Source: an uncultured Ectothiorhodospiraceae bacterium (lineage in GTDB: Bacteria > Pseudomonadota > Gammaproteobacteria > CAMYNG01). Taken from it: a DNA stretch of 64,000 nucleotides. Positions 1 through 8,725 of the stretch are shown in pieces; the stretch's first letter is position 1; every line of letters begins with the position of its first letter. The notes beneath the pieces are model-generated. The model saw only the letters and a program-made list of their open reading frames with translations. It ran no database searches and was not told where the DNA came from. Where the stretch lies: positions 1 to 64,000 of the forward strand of contig CAMYNG010000007.1 of assembly GCA_947259765.1 (NCBI GenBank), given 5' to 3'. The translations under genes were made by a program, and so were the position numbers.

Positions 1-2
1 TA

Positions 3-650
3 TTTGGTGCCATGTTCGTTTCCATCGTGCTGCATCGAAAAGCCGCCGGTCACGAGCCGGCACAATTTCATCACAGCACTTTCGCCGAAATCGCGTGGAC
101 CATCGTTCCTTTCGTCATCCTCGTGGCTTTTGCCATCCCGGCAACCAGTACTCTCATCGACATGGAGGACACCAGCGAGGCCGACCTGACCGTCAAGGTC
201 ACCGGTTTTCAGTGGCTGTGGAAGTACGAATACGTCGAGGATGGTGTCAGCTTTTACAGCAGCCTCGCGACGAGCAGCCGGTCTGCTATCTATCGCGACC
301 CCTGGCAGGTCGACAACTATCTGCTGGAGGTGGATAACCCCGTGGTGTTGCCGGTCGGCAGGAAGATACGCTTTCTGTTGACTGCCGACGATGTCATTCA
401 CGCCTGGTGGGTGCCGGCGCTCGGCATGAAGAAAGACGCGATACCGGGATACGTCAACGAAATCTGGGCCGTGATCGAGGAGCCGGGAACCTACCGCGGG
501 CAGTGCGCGGAGCTTTGCGGCAAGGACCACGGCTTCATGCCCATCGTCGTCGAAGCCAAATCCGAAGACCAGTACAAGCAATGGGTTGCGGCCTACAAGG
601 CCGCGCCGCAGACTCAGCTGGCCGCCACCGCCGCTACCCTCAGCCAGTAA
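3..650 (+). CDS. coxB: Cytochrome c oxidase subunit II, 5'-truncated by window edge
   Basis: This subunit takes electrons from cytochrome c through the binuclear CuA centre and passes them to subunit I. The reading frame is open from base 3, upstream of the first Met at base 12, so the gene starts outside the window. What remains is the second membrane helix and the whole cupredoxin domain. Counting from that Met, the CuA ligands are all present: H130, C165, E167, C169, H173 and M176. No C-terminal heme c motif follows, so this is the plain form and not a caa3 fusion. Subunit I follows after 24 bases, as in standard ctaCD operons. Identification is secure; only the N-terminus is unknown. Confidence 0.96.
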   Translation, partial: FGAMFVSIVLHRKAAGHEPAQFHHSTFAEIAWTIVPFVILVAFAIPATSTLIDMEDTSEADLTVKVTGFQWLWKYEYVEDGVSFYSSLATSSRSAIYRDPWQVDNYLLEVDNPVVLPVGRKIRFLLTADDVIHAWWVPALGMKKDAIPGYVNEIWAVIEEPGTYRGQCAELCGKDHGFMPIVVEAKSEDQYKQWVAAYKAAPQTQLAATAATLSQ

Positions 651-674
651 TCGTTACTATCGGAGAGCCGCCTG

Positions 675-2273
675 ATGAGCAGCGACATCACCGCCAACGA
701 CACCCACCATGCTCACGACGAGCATCACGATCACGGGCCACCCTCCGGCCTGATGCGTTGGGTGCTGACCACCAACCATAAGGACATCGGCACGCTCTAC
801 CTGCTCTTCGCCCTGCTGATGTTGCTCGTCGGCGGCGCGCTGGCGATGGGCATTCGCCTCGAGCTTTTCGAGCCCGGTCTGCAGTTCATCAATCCCGACT
901 TCTTCAATCAGCTCACCACCATGCACGCGCTGATCATGGTATTCGGCGCCATCATGCCGGCCTTCGTGGGCTTCGCCAACTGGCAGGTGCCGATGATGGT
1001 GGGCGCACCGGACATGGCCCTGCCGCGCATGAACAACTGGAGCTTCTGGATTCTGCCCTTTGCGTTCACGCTGCTGATTTCCACCTTCTTCATGGAGGGC
1101 GGCGCTCCCGCCGCCGGCTGGACCATGTATCCGCCGCTCGTGCTCCAAGGCGCCGGCAACGTGCCGTTCATGATATTTGCGGTTCACCTGCTGGGCATGT
1201 CCTCGATCATGGGCGCTATCAACATCATCGTCACCATCGTCAACATGCGCGCTCCCGGCATGACCCTGCTGAAAATGCCGCTGTTCGTGTGGACCTGGTT
1301 CATCACCGCCTTCCTGCTGGTGGCCGCCATGCCGGTGTTCGCAGGCGCCGTGACCATGCTGCTGACCGACCGATTTTTCGAAACTTCCTTCTTCAACGCC
1401 GCCGGCGGCGGGGATCCGGTGCTCTATCAGCACGTTTTCTGGTTCTTCGGTCATCCCGAGGTCTACATCATGATCCTGCCGGCCTTCGGTATCGTCTCGC
1501 AGATCATTCCCACCTTTGCACGCAAGAAACTGTTTGGTTACAGCTCGATGGTCTATGCGACCGCGGCTATTGCCTTTCTGTCGTTCATAGTCTGGGCGCA
1601 CCACATGTTCACGGTGGGTATGCCGGTAGCCGGTGAGCTGTACTTCATGTACGCCACCGTGATGATAGCGGTACCGACGGCGGTGAAGGTGTTTAACTGG
1701 ACTGCCACCATGTGGCGTGGTGCGATGACTTTCGAGACGCCCATGCTTTGGTCGGTCGCATTTGTGTTCCTGTTTACCATCGGCGGCTTTACCGGTTTAA
1801 TGCTGGGTGTTGCACCGGCAGACTTCCAGTACCACGACAGCTATTTTGTTGTGGCACACTTCCATTATGTATTGGTAACCGGAGCCCTGTTTGCCATTAT
1901 TGCAGGTGTCTATTACTGGCTACCGAAGTGGACCGGGAATATGTACAACGAAAAACTGGGCAAGCTGCACTTTTGGCTGTCGGTTATTTCCGTTAACGTC
2001 CTGTTTTTCCCGCAGCACTTCCTGGGCCTGGCGGGCATGCCGCGACGTATTCCGGACTACGCAATTCAATTTGCAGACTGGAACTTCTGGTCATCGATCG
2101 GTGGTTTCGCCTTCGGTTTGTCGCAGATACTGTTCCTCTTTATTGTACTCAAGACGATAAAGGGCGGCGAAAAGGCGACCGACGAAGTCTGGGAAGGTGC
2201 GGATGGCCTGGAGTGGACGGTTGCGTCGCCGGCGCCGTATCACACCTTTGCCACAGCTCCGGAAATTAAATAA
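675..2273 (+). CDS. coxA: Cytochrome c oxidase subunit I (aa3 type)
   Basis: Catalytic subunit that reduces O2 to water and pumps protons in the inner membrane; 532 residues, 12 predicted helices. Expected metal ligands are visible: H84 (low-spin heme), H260 with E262 and Y264 in the HPEVY motif (CuB and the cross-linked Tyr), H309/H310 (CuB), H395 and H397 (high-spin and low-spin heme). E262 is typical of A1-type proton-pumping oxidases. The N-terminus is histidine-rich (residues 11-20). The start has a GGAGAGCCGCCTG leader just upstream. By eye, the first ~1100 bases are richer in GC than the rest of the gene. Whether heme A or heme O is inserted cannot be read from the sequence, and ctaA is missing from the cluster. 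Confidence 0.97.
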   Translation: MSSDITANDTHHAHDEHHDHGPPSGLMRWVLTTNHKDIGTLYLLFALLMLLVGGALAMGIRLELFEPGLQFINPDFFNQLTTMHALIMVFGAIMPAFVGFANWQVPMMVGAPDMALPRMNNWSFWILPFAFTLLISTFFMEGGAPAAGWTMYPPLVLQGAGNVPFMIFAVHLLGMSSIMGAINIIVTIVNMRAPGMTLLKMPLFVWTWFITAFLLVAAMPVFAGAVTMLLTDRFFETSFFNAAGGGDPVLYQHVFWFFGHPEVYIMILPAFGIVSQIIPTFARKKLFGYSSMVYATAAIAFLSFIVWAHHMFTVGMPVAGELYFMYATVMIAVPTAVKVFNWTATMWRGAMTFETPMLWSVAFVFLFTIGGFTGLMLGVAPADFQYHDSYFVVAHFHYVLVTGALFAIIAGVYYWLPKWTGNMYNEKLGKLHFWLSVISVNVLFFPQHFLGLAGMPRRIPDYAIQFADWNFWSSIGGFAFGLSQILFLFIVLKTIKGGEKATDEVWEGADGLEWTVASPAPYHTFATAPEIK

Positions 2274-2336
2274 CGCATTTGCGCCCGTGTCCTGTTGGGA
2301 CGCGGGTGTAGCTGCGGCTACCCGAGTCGCGTTGAT

Positions 2337-2444
2337 ATGGAAGAGCAGAAAAAACCCCGACCGAACCGTTGGTTGTTGTTTGCATTGGCTTCGATTGTTT
2401 TGTTTTTCTTTGTCATGAGTTTCGTTGTACAGATGAACCAGTGA
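2337..2444 (+). CDS. 35-residue single-helix peptide between coxA and ctaG
   Basis: A short frame beginning ATG at 2337 encodes 35 residues: a basic, proline-containing N-terminus (MEEQKKPRPNRW) followed by one hydrophobic helix (about residues 13-31). Its TGA stop overlaps the GTG start of ctaG in the sequence GTGA, a sign of coupled translation. Small proteins described as cytochrome oxidase small assembly proteins occur at this place in other proteobacteria, and I infer this is one. No strong Shine-Dalgarno is visible. A role in subunit I or CuB assembly is inferred only from position. Confidence 0.7.
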   Translation: MEEQKKPRPNRWLLFALASIVLFFFVMSFVVQMNQ

Positions 2445-3073
2445 GCACAGAAACGAACAAATCGTCCGCGGACCATCGCCGCCTCATCGGCGTGCTGTCA
2501 CTGGTGGTGTTGGGCATGTTTGGTTTCGGGTTCTTGCTCGTGCCGCTGTACAGCGTGATCTGCGACGTCTTCGGTTTAAACGGGCGATTTGTAGATATCG
2601 ATGCCGGCACCTATGACATAACGGCGCAAAGCGAGCGTGCAGCGACACTGACACAAAACGTCGATACGACACGGGAAATTACAGTTCAATTTCTGGCGAG
2701 TAGGAATCAGAATCTTAATTTTGAATTCCGGCCTATGCAGAAAAAACTGGTCTTGCACCCGGGCGAGATGGGTATGGTGAAATACTATGCGAAGAACCTG
2801 ACGGGTAAAGATGTTGTGGCTCAGGCCGTGCCGAGTCTGGTGCCGGGGACGGCGGTGAAATACTTTGCCAAGACGGAATGTTTTTGTTTTACGCAGCAGA
2901 CCTTGCGCGCAGGAGAAGGTAAGGAGATGCCGCTCCGGTTTGTGGTTGACCCGGCATTACCGAAAAATGTCTCAACCATTTCCCTGGCGTATACGTTTTT
3001 TGATACTGGTGCGCAGGCCAAACCGGCGGGTGCCACTTTTAACGTCGCCCGGGCTGCGGGAACTTCGAACTAG
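2441..3073 (+). CDS. ctaG: Cytochrome c oxidase assembly protein CtaG/Cox11
   Basis: Membrane-anchored copper chaperone that delivers copper to the CuB site of subunit I. The protein has one N-terminal helix (about residues 17-40 from the GTG) and a periplasmic immunoglobulin-like domain. The copper-binding Cys pair is present in KTECFCFTQQ. I chose the GTG at 2441, which overlaps the stop of the preceding 35-residue peptide and gives 210 residues, normal for the family. The frame also stays open further upstream, from 2369, but that would overlap the peptide gene and add a tail unlike Cox11. It lies between subunits I and III. Confidence 0.94.
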   Translation: MSTETNKSSADHRRLIGVLSLVVLGMFGFGFLLVPLYSVICDVFGLNGRFVDIDAGTYDITAQSERAATLTQNVDTTREITVQFLASRNQNLNFEFRPMQKKLVLHPGEMGMVKYYAKNLTGKDVVAQAVPSLVPGTAVKYFAKTECFCFTQQTLRAGEGKEMPLRFVVDPALPKNVSTISLAYTFFDTGAQAKPAGATFNVARAAGTSN

Positions 3074-3137
3074 AATGTTGAATTCACACTAATAAGACGA
3101 ACTTAAATATAAGCTACCAAAATAAAGAGGGGTAACC

Positions 3138-3998
3138 ATGTCACACGAACAAGGTAGTTATTATCTACCCGCTCCCAGCTACTGGCCGCTGGTGGGCTCC
3201 ATCGGGTTGTTTTTTATGCTGGGTGGTTTTGCAGCTTACCTGGGTGGTGCCAGCATGACCTTCATGCTCATTGGCGCAGTCATTTTGATTGTTATGTTGT
3301 TTGGCTGGTTCGGCACGGTGATCCGTGAAAGCGAAGCCAGCATGTACAACGCACAGGTGGATTTATCGTTCCGCTGGGCCATGATGTGGTTCATTTTTTC
3401 CGAAGTGATGTTTTTTGCCGCATTCTTCGGTGCATTGTTCTACGCGCGTCAGTTGTCCGGACCCTGGTTGGGCGGCGCGGGCAACAATGCCATGACCAAC
3501 GAATTACTCTGGCCCGGTTTCGAATTTTTGTGGCCGTCAAACGGTCCCGGCAATGTGGGTGGCGACTTCAAAGTCATGGGTGCCTGGGGTATCCCGGCGA
3601 TGAATACCCTGATCCTGCTTACCTCCGGTGTCACGGTGACCTGGGCACATTGGGGGCTGAAAAAAGGCAGTCGTACCCAGCTCATTCTCGGGCTGTTTCT
3701 CACCGTTGCCCTGGGCTTCATTTTCGTAGGTTTTCAAGCCTACGAATATGGTCATGCCTATACAGATCTGAATTTGAAACTGACTACGGGCATGTATGGT
3801 TCGACATTCTTCATGTTGACCGGCTTTCACGGCCTACACGTTTCCGTTGGCGCCATTATGCTGCTTGTTGTTTTGATGCGCGCAATTAAGGGCCATTTTA
3901 CCGCCGAGAAGCATTTTGCGTTTGAGGCAGCGGCCTGGTATTGGCACTTCGTTGACGTGGTTTGGCTGGGCCTGTTTATATTCGTTTACTGGTTATAG
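3138..3998 (+). CDS. coxC: Cytochrome c oxidase subunit III
   Basis: Seven-helix subunit III, 286 residues, which stabilises the catalytic core and supports proton uptake. Family features seen are the FSEVMFFAAFFGALFYAR helix, the FHGLHVSVGA segment and the C-terminal WYWHFVDVVWLGLF helix. A good Shine-Dalgarno (GAGGGG) precedes the ATG at 3138. A loop between helices (about residues 113-150) carries Gly- and Asn-rich sequence, usual for the gammaproteobacterial form. A rho-independent terminator follows about 20 bases after the stop, so the structural gene unit ends here. Confidence 0.96.
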   Translation: MSHEQGSYYLPAPSYWPLVGSIGLFFMLGGFAAYLGGASMTFMLIGAVILIVMLFGWFGTVIRESEASMYNAQVDLSFRWAMMWFIFSEVMFFAAFFGALFYARQLSGPWLGGAGNNAMTNELLWPGFEFLWPSNGPGNVGGDFKVMGAWGIPAMNTLILLTSGVTVTWAHWGLKKGSRTQLILGLFLTVALGFIFVGFQAYEYGHAYTDLNLKLTTGMYGSTFFMLTGFHGLHVSVGAIMLLVVLMRAIKGHFTAEKHFAFEAAAWYWHFVDVVWLGLFIFVYWL

Positions 3999-4021
3999 AA
4001 AACGTACAGGCGCAGGGAAAG

Positions 4022-4050
4022 AGCGCCGCACTAAGCGGCGCTTTTTTTTC
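4022..4050 (+). terminator. Rho-independent terminator after coxC
   Basis: Perfect 8-bp stem AGCGCCGC/GCGGCGCT with a 5-base loop (ACTAA) followed by a run of eight T. It lies between coxC and the convergent DUF2909 gene and should end the coxB-coxC transcript. Confidence 0.9.
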
Positions 4051-4099
4051 GATTGTGTGCAGGCCGCCTCGAACGTGTACAGACATTTAGCGTGGCGGA

Positions 4100-4303
4100 T
4101 TACAATCCGTGTGGCGTAAGTATTCCGGTTGCAAAACCGACGAGCAGAAATATGAACAGACCGACCGAGAGGGCGACGCGTACCGTCAGTGCTTTTACGA
4201 CGCGATCAGTTTGACCGTGGTCCTTAACCAGCGCAAAAAAGGCCATGCCAAGGCTGACCAGAATAGCGAGAAACACAAGTACGATTATGGTTTTTGCGAG
4301 CAT
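4100..4303 (-). CDS. DUF2909-type small twin-helix membrane protein
   Basis: A 67-residue protein with two hydrophobic helices (about residues 3-26 and 43-62) joined by a short charged loop (KDHGQTDRVVK). Proteins of this type (DUF2909) sit beside the ctaG-ctaE-surf1 genes in many gammaproteobacteria, usually on the opposite strand as here. I use the ATG at 4303; the frame is open further upstream to 4489, but that part runs into surf1 and is Arg/Pro/Ser-rich with no helix. It is divergent from surf1 with 96 bases between starts. The function is unknown; a link to the oxidase is inferred from context. Confidence 0.85.
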   Translation of the reverse strand: MLAKTIIVLVFLAILVSLGMAFFALVKDHGQTDRVVKALTVRVALSVGLFIFLLVGFATGILTPHGL

Positions 4304-4399
4304 CTTAAGTCTCCGGACGCAGCCGAGATCCGGCCGAGCCCAAAGTATAGCGCACGAATCGACCGGGACAGAAGCCGAAAACGTGGCGGACGATACTGA

Positions 4400-5137
4400 A
4401 TGGCCAGGCGGGTATTTCGACCACGGCTGATCCCTACCCTGGTCGTGGTGTTTTTGTTGCCTTTTCTCATAGGGCTTGGCTTTTGGCAACTTGAACGCGC
4501 GGACGAAAAGTGGGCGTTGGAGCAGGCCTTTAGTGAGCGCGGTTCGCTGGAAGTCTTACGGCCGACCGGCGCCGTGAACAATGTTGCAGCGCTACGTTAT
4601 CGCCGCGCTATATTGAACGGTAGCTACCTTGAATCTCGGCAGATACTGTTGGATAACCAGGTACATTCGCAGCAGGCGGGCTATCATGTTTTTACGCCGC
4701 TGCAGTTGGCGGAGGGTAAAACCTGTTTTCTGGTTAACCGGGGTTGGGTGCCGGTGGGCCGTTCGCGCAGCCAGCTACCGGAACTAACGGTTGTTTCGTT
4801 GCCTGTTGAGGTTGCGGGCGTGCTGGACGCGCCGCCGCAAGTGGGTATTAAACTTTCCGACGACGCTCGCAGTGTTGAGGGTTGGCCGGCGGTGGTGCAG
4901 TGGATTGATACCGCCAGCCTGACTCGTGAATTGGGGTGTGACGTGCAGCCGCTTGTGCTGCGCCTGGCGCCGGAAATGGCGGACGGTTATGTACGCGATT
5001 GGCAACGCGTGGTTTTAACGCCGGAGAAACACGTGAGTTACGCGGTGCAATGGTTTGCTCTGGCGCTGGCGCTGGTTGTTATCTACATCGTGGTTAACCT
5101 TAAAGTTAAACGGCAAGATATAGCGACTTCGAAGTAG
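4400..5137 (+). CDS. SURF1 family oxidase assembly protein
   Basis: SURF1/Shy1-type factor, 245 residues, which helps heme a insertion into subunit I. Expected layout: an N-terminal helix (residues 11-26) followed by GFWQLERADEK, a large periplasmic domain with the NRGWVPVG motif, and a C-terminal helix (about 213-233) ending in a basic tail. Alignment of the conserved QILLDNQ and FLVNRGW segments supports the call. Eight bases after its stop comes the SCO-like gene, so they are likely co-transcribed. SURF1 handles heme A, which makes the absence of ctaA from this locus more noticeable. Confidence 0.92.
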   Translation: MARRVFRPRLIPTLVVVFLLPFLIGLGFWQLERADEKWALEQAFSERGSLEVLRPTGAVNNVAALRYRRAILNGSYLESRQILLDNQVHSQQAGYHVFTPLQLAEGKTCFLVNRGWVPVGRSRSQLPELTVVSLPVEVAGVLDAPPQVGIKLSDDARSVEGWPAVVQWIDTASLTRELGCDVQPLVLRLAPEMADGYVRDWQRVVLTPEKHVSYAVQWFALALALVVIYIVVNLKVKRQDIATSK

Positions 5138-5144
5138 GAAAGTA

Positions 5145-5771
5145 TTGGAAAAGATGGATAAGGCTACACAAAAGATCGCCCGTCGAAACCGCGTTACATT
5201 GGTAATGCTGGCATTGGTGTTCCTGGTGCCGCTGGCTTACGCTTTCTGGATTTATTCAGGTATGGAGGCGCCGGATCATACCAAGAACCATGGCGATTTT
5301 GTTCAACCCGCGCGGAAAATTAGTCAGTTCAATTTGATTCAAACGGACGGCCAACTCTTTGGATTAAGTGACTTGCAGGGGAAGTGGACTTTAGTCTACG
5401 TTGGTACCGGTGAATGTGACGATCGTTGCGCGCAGGCGCTATACAAAATCCGTCAAAGTCGTATGGCGCAAGGGGAAAAGGTACGTCGCGTGCAACGGCT
5501 TTACATTATGTTTGCAAATCATCCGGAGCCCTCGTTGCAAAAAGTATTGGCCGATCATAAAGGGATGTTTGTTGCTCGACCCGCGGAACCCAGCGGCGAT
5601 GAAATACAGAAAATTTTCAGTCTGCAAGATCAGACGCCGGTATTGCAGGCGAATCGGGTCTATATTGTCGACCCGCTCGGAAACCTGATGATGAGTTACC
5701 CACGTGGTTTCGATGCACGTGGATTAATTAAAGATTTACAGCACTTGCTTAAGGCTTCACAAATTGGCTAG
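5145..5771 (+). CDS. SCO-like, membrane-anchored thioredoxin-fold protein
   Basis: 208 residues with one N-terminal helix (about 18-37) and a periplasmic thioredoxin-like domain. C91 and C95 form a CxxxC pair (ECDDRC), the spacing of SCO copper chaperones, but the usual Pro after the second Cys is Ala. The conserved SCO His near the IYLLDPEG-like strand appears to be Asn (QANRVYIVDPLG). It fills the place of the uncharacterised membrane protein found after surf1 in Pseudomonas. The start may be TTG 5145 or ATG 5154; both have purine-rich sequence upstream. It may be a thiol reductant for CuA rather than a copper carrier. Confidence 0.8.
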   Translation: MEKMDKATQKIARRNRVTLVMLALVFLVPLAYAFWIYSGMEAPDHTKNHGDFVQPARKISQFNLIQTDGQLFGLSDLQGKWTLVYVGTGECDDRCAQALYKIRQSRMAQGEKVRRVQRLYIMFANHPEPSLQKVLADHKGMFVARPAEPSGDEIQKIFSLQDQTPVLQANRVYIVDPLGNLMMSYPRGFDARGLIKDLQHLLKASQIG

Positions 5772-5891
5772 TTATTTAAATACGGTAAAGCGCAATAATT
5801 TGGACGTTAATGAATGCTTCACTGTCCAAATGGCTTACCTTTAAGATCGGGATGTTTTGGTGGCCCGCGCCTATGCAGAGGTGATTTGATT

Positions 5892-6800
5892 ATGGAAACC
5901 GTACGTAAACATGCCCTACAACCATCGTTGATTCGCCACTGGCGAGACTACTATGAGTTGTGCAAACCGCGCGTAGTCGCCTTGATCGTGTTTACTGCCA
6001 TCGTGGGCATGTTTTTGTCGACCCCGGGTATGGTGCCATGGGATGTCTTGTTGTTGGGCACGCTGGGGATTGGCCTGGCCGCCTCCTCTGCGGCAGCAAT
6101 CAATCAGTTGGTGGAACAACAGGTGGATTCCCTAATGGGGCGTACCCGTAACCGGCCGCTTCCAAGGGGTAATGTCACGACGCGCCAGGCGATTGTGTTC
6201 GCGACAATTCTCGGCGTGGCGGGAATGTTCATTCTTGTGCGCTACGTTAATTCTCTGACGGCGGCACTTACCTTCTTGTCGTTAATTGGTTATGCGGTAA
6301 TTTATACCTTGTTTCTGAAACGGGCGACTCCGCAAAATATTGTAATTGGAGGTGCCGCCGGCGCGGCGCCGCCGGTACTGGGATGGACCGCTGTCACCGG
6401 CAGCATCGATCCAAATAGTCTGTTGTTGTTCTTGATTATTTTCGCCTGGACGCCACCTCACTTTTGGGCCTTGGCGATCGCACGTCGGGAAGAATACGCC
6501 AAAGCGGACATGCCCATGTTGCCGGTGACCCATGGGGTGAAGTTTACTCGTCTGCACGTTTTGCTCTATACGATAATTTTGTGTGCGGCGACGCTTTTGC
6601 CCTTCGCCACACAAATGAGTGGTTGGTTTTATCTTGTCGGCGTACTGATCCTGGATGGTATTTTTCTCTATTACGCAATTCGTATGCAGTCGGATAAAGA
6701 CCAACGCCTGCCAATGAAGACGTTCGGATACTCGATCGTTTACCTCATGGCACTATTCACGCTGTTATTGGTCGACCACTATCTGCCCCCGATGGGCTGA
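5892..6800 (+). CDS. ctaB: Protoheme IX farnesyltransferase (heme O synthase)
   Basis: UbiA-family membrane prenyltransferase, 302 residues, that adds a farnesyl group to heme B to make heme O. The Mg-diphosphate motif is [21 protein letters not shown], and the second Asp-containing segment follows in [17 protein letters not shown] start at ATG 5892, which has GAGGTGA seven bases upstream; an earlier ATG at 5814 would add 26 residues with no homology. Eight or nine helices are expected. In related clusters ctaA precedes this gene, but here only 120 non-coding bases separate it from the SCO-like gene. Confidence 0.95.
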   Translation: METVRKHALQPSLIRHWRDYYELCKPRVVALIVFTAIVGMFLSTPGMVPWDVLLLGTLGIGLAASSAAAINQLVEQQVDSLMGRTRNRPLPRGNVTTRQAIVFATILGVAGMFILVRYVNSLTAALTFLSLIGYAVIYTLFLKRATPQNIVIGGAAGAAPPVLGWTAVTGSIDPNSLLLFLIIFAWTPPHFWALAIARREEYAKADMPMLPVTHGVKFTRLHVLLYTIILCAATLLPFATQMSGWFYLVGVLILDGIFLYYAIRMQSDKDQRLPMKTFGYSIVYLMALFTLLLVDHYLPPMG

Positions 6801-7254
6801 TCTCCGCCTGACTGAGCCCCCACGTCTGAGGCGCTGTTTTTGCGTTTCACTGCGCGGCAATACCCTGTACGAGCCTCCAGCCAAGCTATCCTCCCCAGCA
6901 AGGGCTCTGCAGGGGATTAAGATCTCGCTCCCGTGGACGATAACTGCGCAAGGCAGCGTACTTGTGAGAGGCAATTTCTGGGCTATTTTCTCATGAAAAC
7001 AGTAGGTTATGGTGTGGGCTATACTTAATCGTCTTGGCATCCGGCTTGCCTCGGGGGTTAATGTTAATTTATAATATTAGGATATTTTAATTTACCAATC
7101 CCCATTTCTGACCCGTTGGAGAAACTTGGCATAGCCAGGGTCAAGGACGTTCGGTCGCGCACCCCCCGCGTACAGACTGATGAGAAATTGGGCCTGGAAC
7201 TCCCGCCAAGGATATTGGCTTCCAACAATTTTGAACGGTAACACGAGGCTACCA
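6801..7254. other. 454-bp non-coding region upstream of ccoN
   Basis: I see no convincing gene here. A 91-residue reverse frame at 6765-7040 lacks a ribosome site and overlaps ctaB. The right half is AT-rich with a candidate promoter. I looked for an FNR/ANR box (TTGAT-N4-ATCAA) and did not find one by eye, although such boxes are common before ccoN. Confidence 0.6.
7046..7075 (+). promoter_or_regulatory. ccoN: Candidate sigma-70 promoter for ccoNOQP
   Basis: TTGCCT (7046-7051) and TATAAT (7070-7075) are separated by 18 bases in an AT-rich stretch about 180 bases before the ccoN start. This is a sequence match only. Confidence 0.4.
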
Positions 7255-8712
7255 ATGGCTGTTTCAACTGGACTCGGTGGCGAACAATACGATTACGACA
7301 TTGTTCGTAAATTCACCATTATGGCGCTTGTGTGGGGCGTTCTGGGCATGTTTGCTGGCGTATATATCGCGTCCGAACTCGCTTGGCCCATGCTCAATTT
7401 CGATATTCCCGAGATCACCTTTGGTCGTTTGCGCCCGGTGCATACCACGCTGGTCATTTTTGGATTCGGCGGCAGCGCGCTGTTTGCCACCTCGTACTAC
7501 GTTGTGCAACGCACCTGCCAAACCCGCCTGTGGAATAGCGGTTTGGCCCGTTTTACTTTTTGGGGCTGGCAAATCGCAGTCGGCAGCGCCGCGCTTTCGT
7601 ACATGCTGGGATATACCCAGGCTCGTGAATACGCGGAAATGGTTTGGCCAATCGATATTTTGATAGCCGTCACCTGGGTGGCCTATCTCCTTATATATGT
7701 ACAAACACTGCGCCAACGGAGCCAGCCGCATATTTATGTCGCAAACTGGTTTTTTCTCGCTTTTATTCTGGCAACAGCACTGTTGCACATATTCAATAAC
7801 ATGGCTGTGCCGGTAAGCATGTTCTCCCTGGAGTCTTACAGCTTACATTCCGGTGTACAGGATGCGATGACACAGTGGTGGTATGGGCATAACGCGGTGG
7901 GATTCTTCCTGACCGCGGCCTTCCTGGGCATGATGTATTATTTCGTGCCCAAACAGGTTGGCCGTCCGGTTTATTCCTATCGCCTTTCAATAATTCACTT
8001 TTGGGCGTTAATTTTCCTCTACATGTGGGTTGGCGCTCACCATCTGCACTGGACCGCTTTACCGGACTGGACGTCCACGCTGGCCGCAACATTTTCGATT
8101 CTGTTGTTATTGCCGTCCTGGGGCGGAATGATCAACGGCATCATGACGCTGTCAGGTGCTTGGGACAAACTTCGCACCGACCCGGTGATTCGTTTTCTCA
8201 TCGTCTCACTATCCTTTTATGGTATGTCCACCTTCGAAGGGCCGCTAATGTCCCTGAAGAGTGTCAACGCACTGTCACACTATACCGACTGGACCATTGG
8301 TCATGTGCACTCGGGAGCGCTGGGTTGGGTGGCGATGATTAGCTTTGGCTCGATTTACCATCTTGTTCCACGTCTATGGAACACGAAAATGTATAGCCTT
8401 AAGGCAATCTACCTGCACTTTTGGCTCGCCACCATCGGAATCGTACTTTATATCAGCGCCATGTGGGTTGCCGGTATTGGTCAGGGCATGATGTTGCGCG
8501 GATTCGACCAGTTTGGGAACTTGGCATATACGTTTATTGAGACAGTTTCCTTTTTACACAAACCTTATTTCGTACGTGCTGTCGGCGGTGCACTGTTTGT
8601 TATGGGTATCATGATCATGGCCTGGAATGTGTTCATGACGGTTCGCCAATCAAAGCGTGAAGAAGCAGAGCTGGAAGCGAAGATTGCAGCAAAAATGGCG
8701 CAGGCGTCTTGA
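7255..8712 (+). CDS. ccoN: cbb3-type cytochrome c oxidase subunit I
   Basis: Catalytic subunit of the high-affinity C-type oxidase used at low oxygen; 485 residues, 12 helices. Ligands seen: H63 (low-spin heme b, in [11 protein letters not shown]), H212 (CuB, in YGHNAVGF), H262/H263 (CuB, in GAHHLHW), H350 and H352 (hemes, in [11 protein letters not shown]). I take ATG 7255, with GAGG six bases upstream, rather than an upstream ATG at 7180 that adds residues not found in CcoN. The charged C-terminal tail is typical. It is followed by ccoO after 13 bases and heads the cco operon. Confidence 0.97.
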   Translation: MAVSTGLGGEQYDYDIVRKFTIMALVWGVLGMFAGVYIASELAWPMLNFDIPEITFGRLRPVHTTLVIFGFGGSALFATSYYVVQRTCQTRLWNSGLARFTFWGWQIAVGSAALSYMLGYTQAREYAEMVWPIDILIAVTWVAYLLIYVQTLRQRSQPHIYVANWFFLAFILATALLHIFNNMAVPVSMFSLESYSLHSGVQDAMTQWWYGHNAVGFFLTAAFLGMMYYFVPKQVGRPVYSYRLSIIHFWALIFLYMWVGAHHLHWTALPDWTSTLAATFSILLLLPSWGGMINGIMTLSGAWDKLRTDPVIRFLIVSLSFYGMSTFEGPLMSLKSVNALSHYTDWTIGHVHSGALGWVAMISFGSIYHLVPRLWNTKMYSLKAIYLHFWLATIGIVLYISAMWVAGIGQGMMLRGFDQFGNLAYTFIETVSFLHKPYFVRAVGGALFVMGIMIMAWNVFMTVRQSKREEAELEAKIAAKMAQAS

Positions 8713-8725
8713 GGGCTAGATAAGA

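Noticed and set aside
657-1604. A 315-residue reverse frame, very rich in His, Gly, Gln and Glu
   Set aside because: It lies fully antisense to coxA and is a by-product of its codon use; the coxA metal ligands and helices are unambiguous.
4304-4489. N-terminal extension of the DUF2909 frame
   Set aside because: It overlaps surf1, is Arg/Ser/Pro-rich, and the homologous part begins at 4303.
6765-7040. A 91-residue reverse frame upstream of ccoN
   Set aside because: It overlaps the end of ctaB, has no ribosome site and no recognisable features.
6801-7254. FNR/ANR box upstream of ccoN
   Set aside because: I searched by eye for TTGAT-N4-ATCAA and close variants and found none good enough to report.
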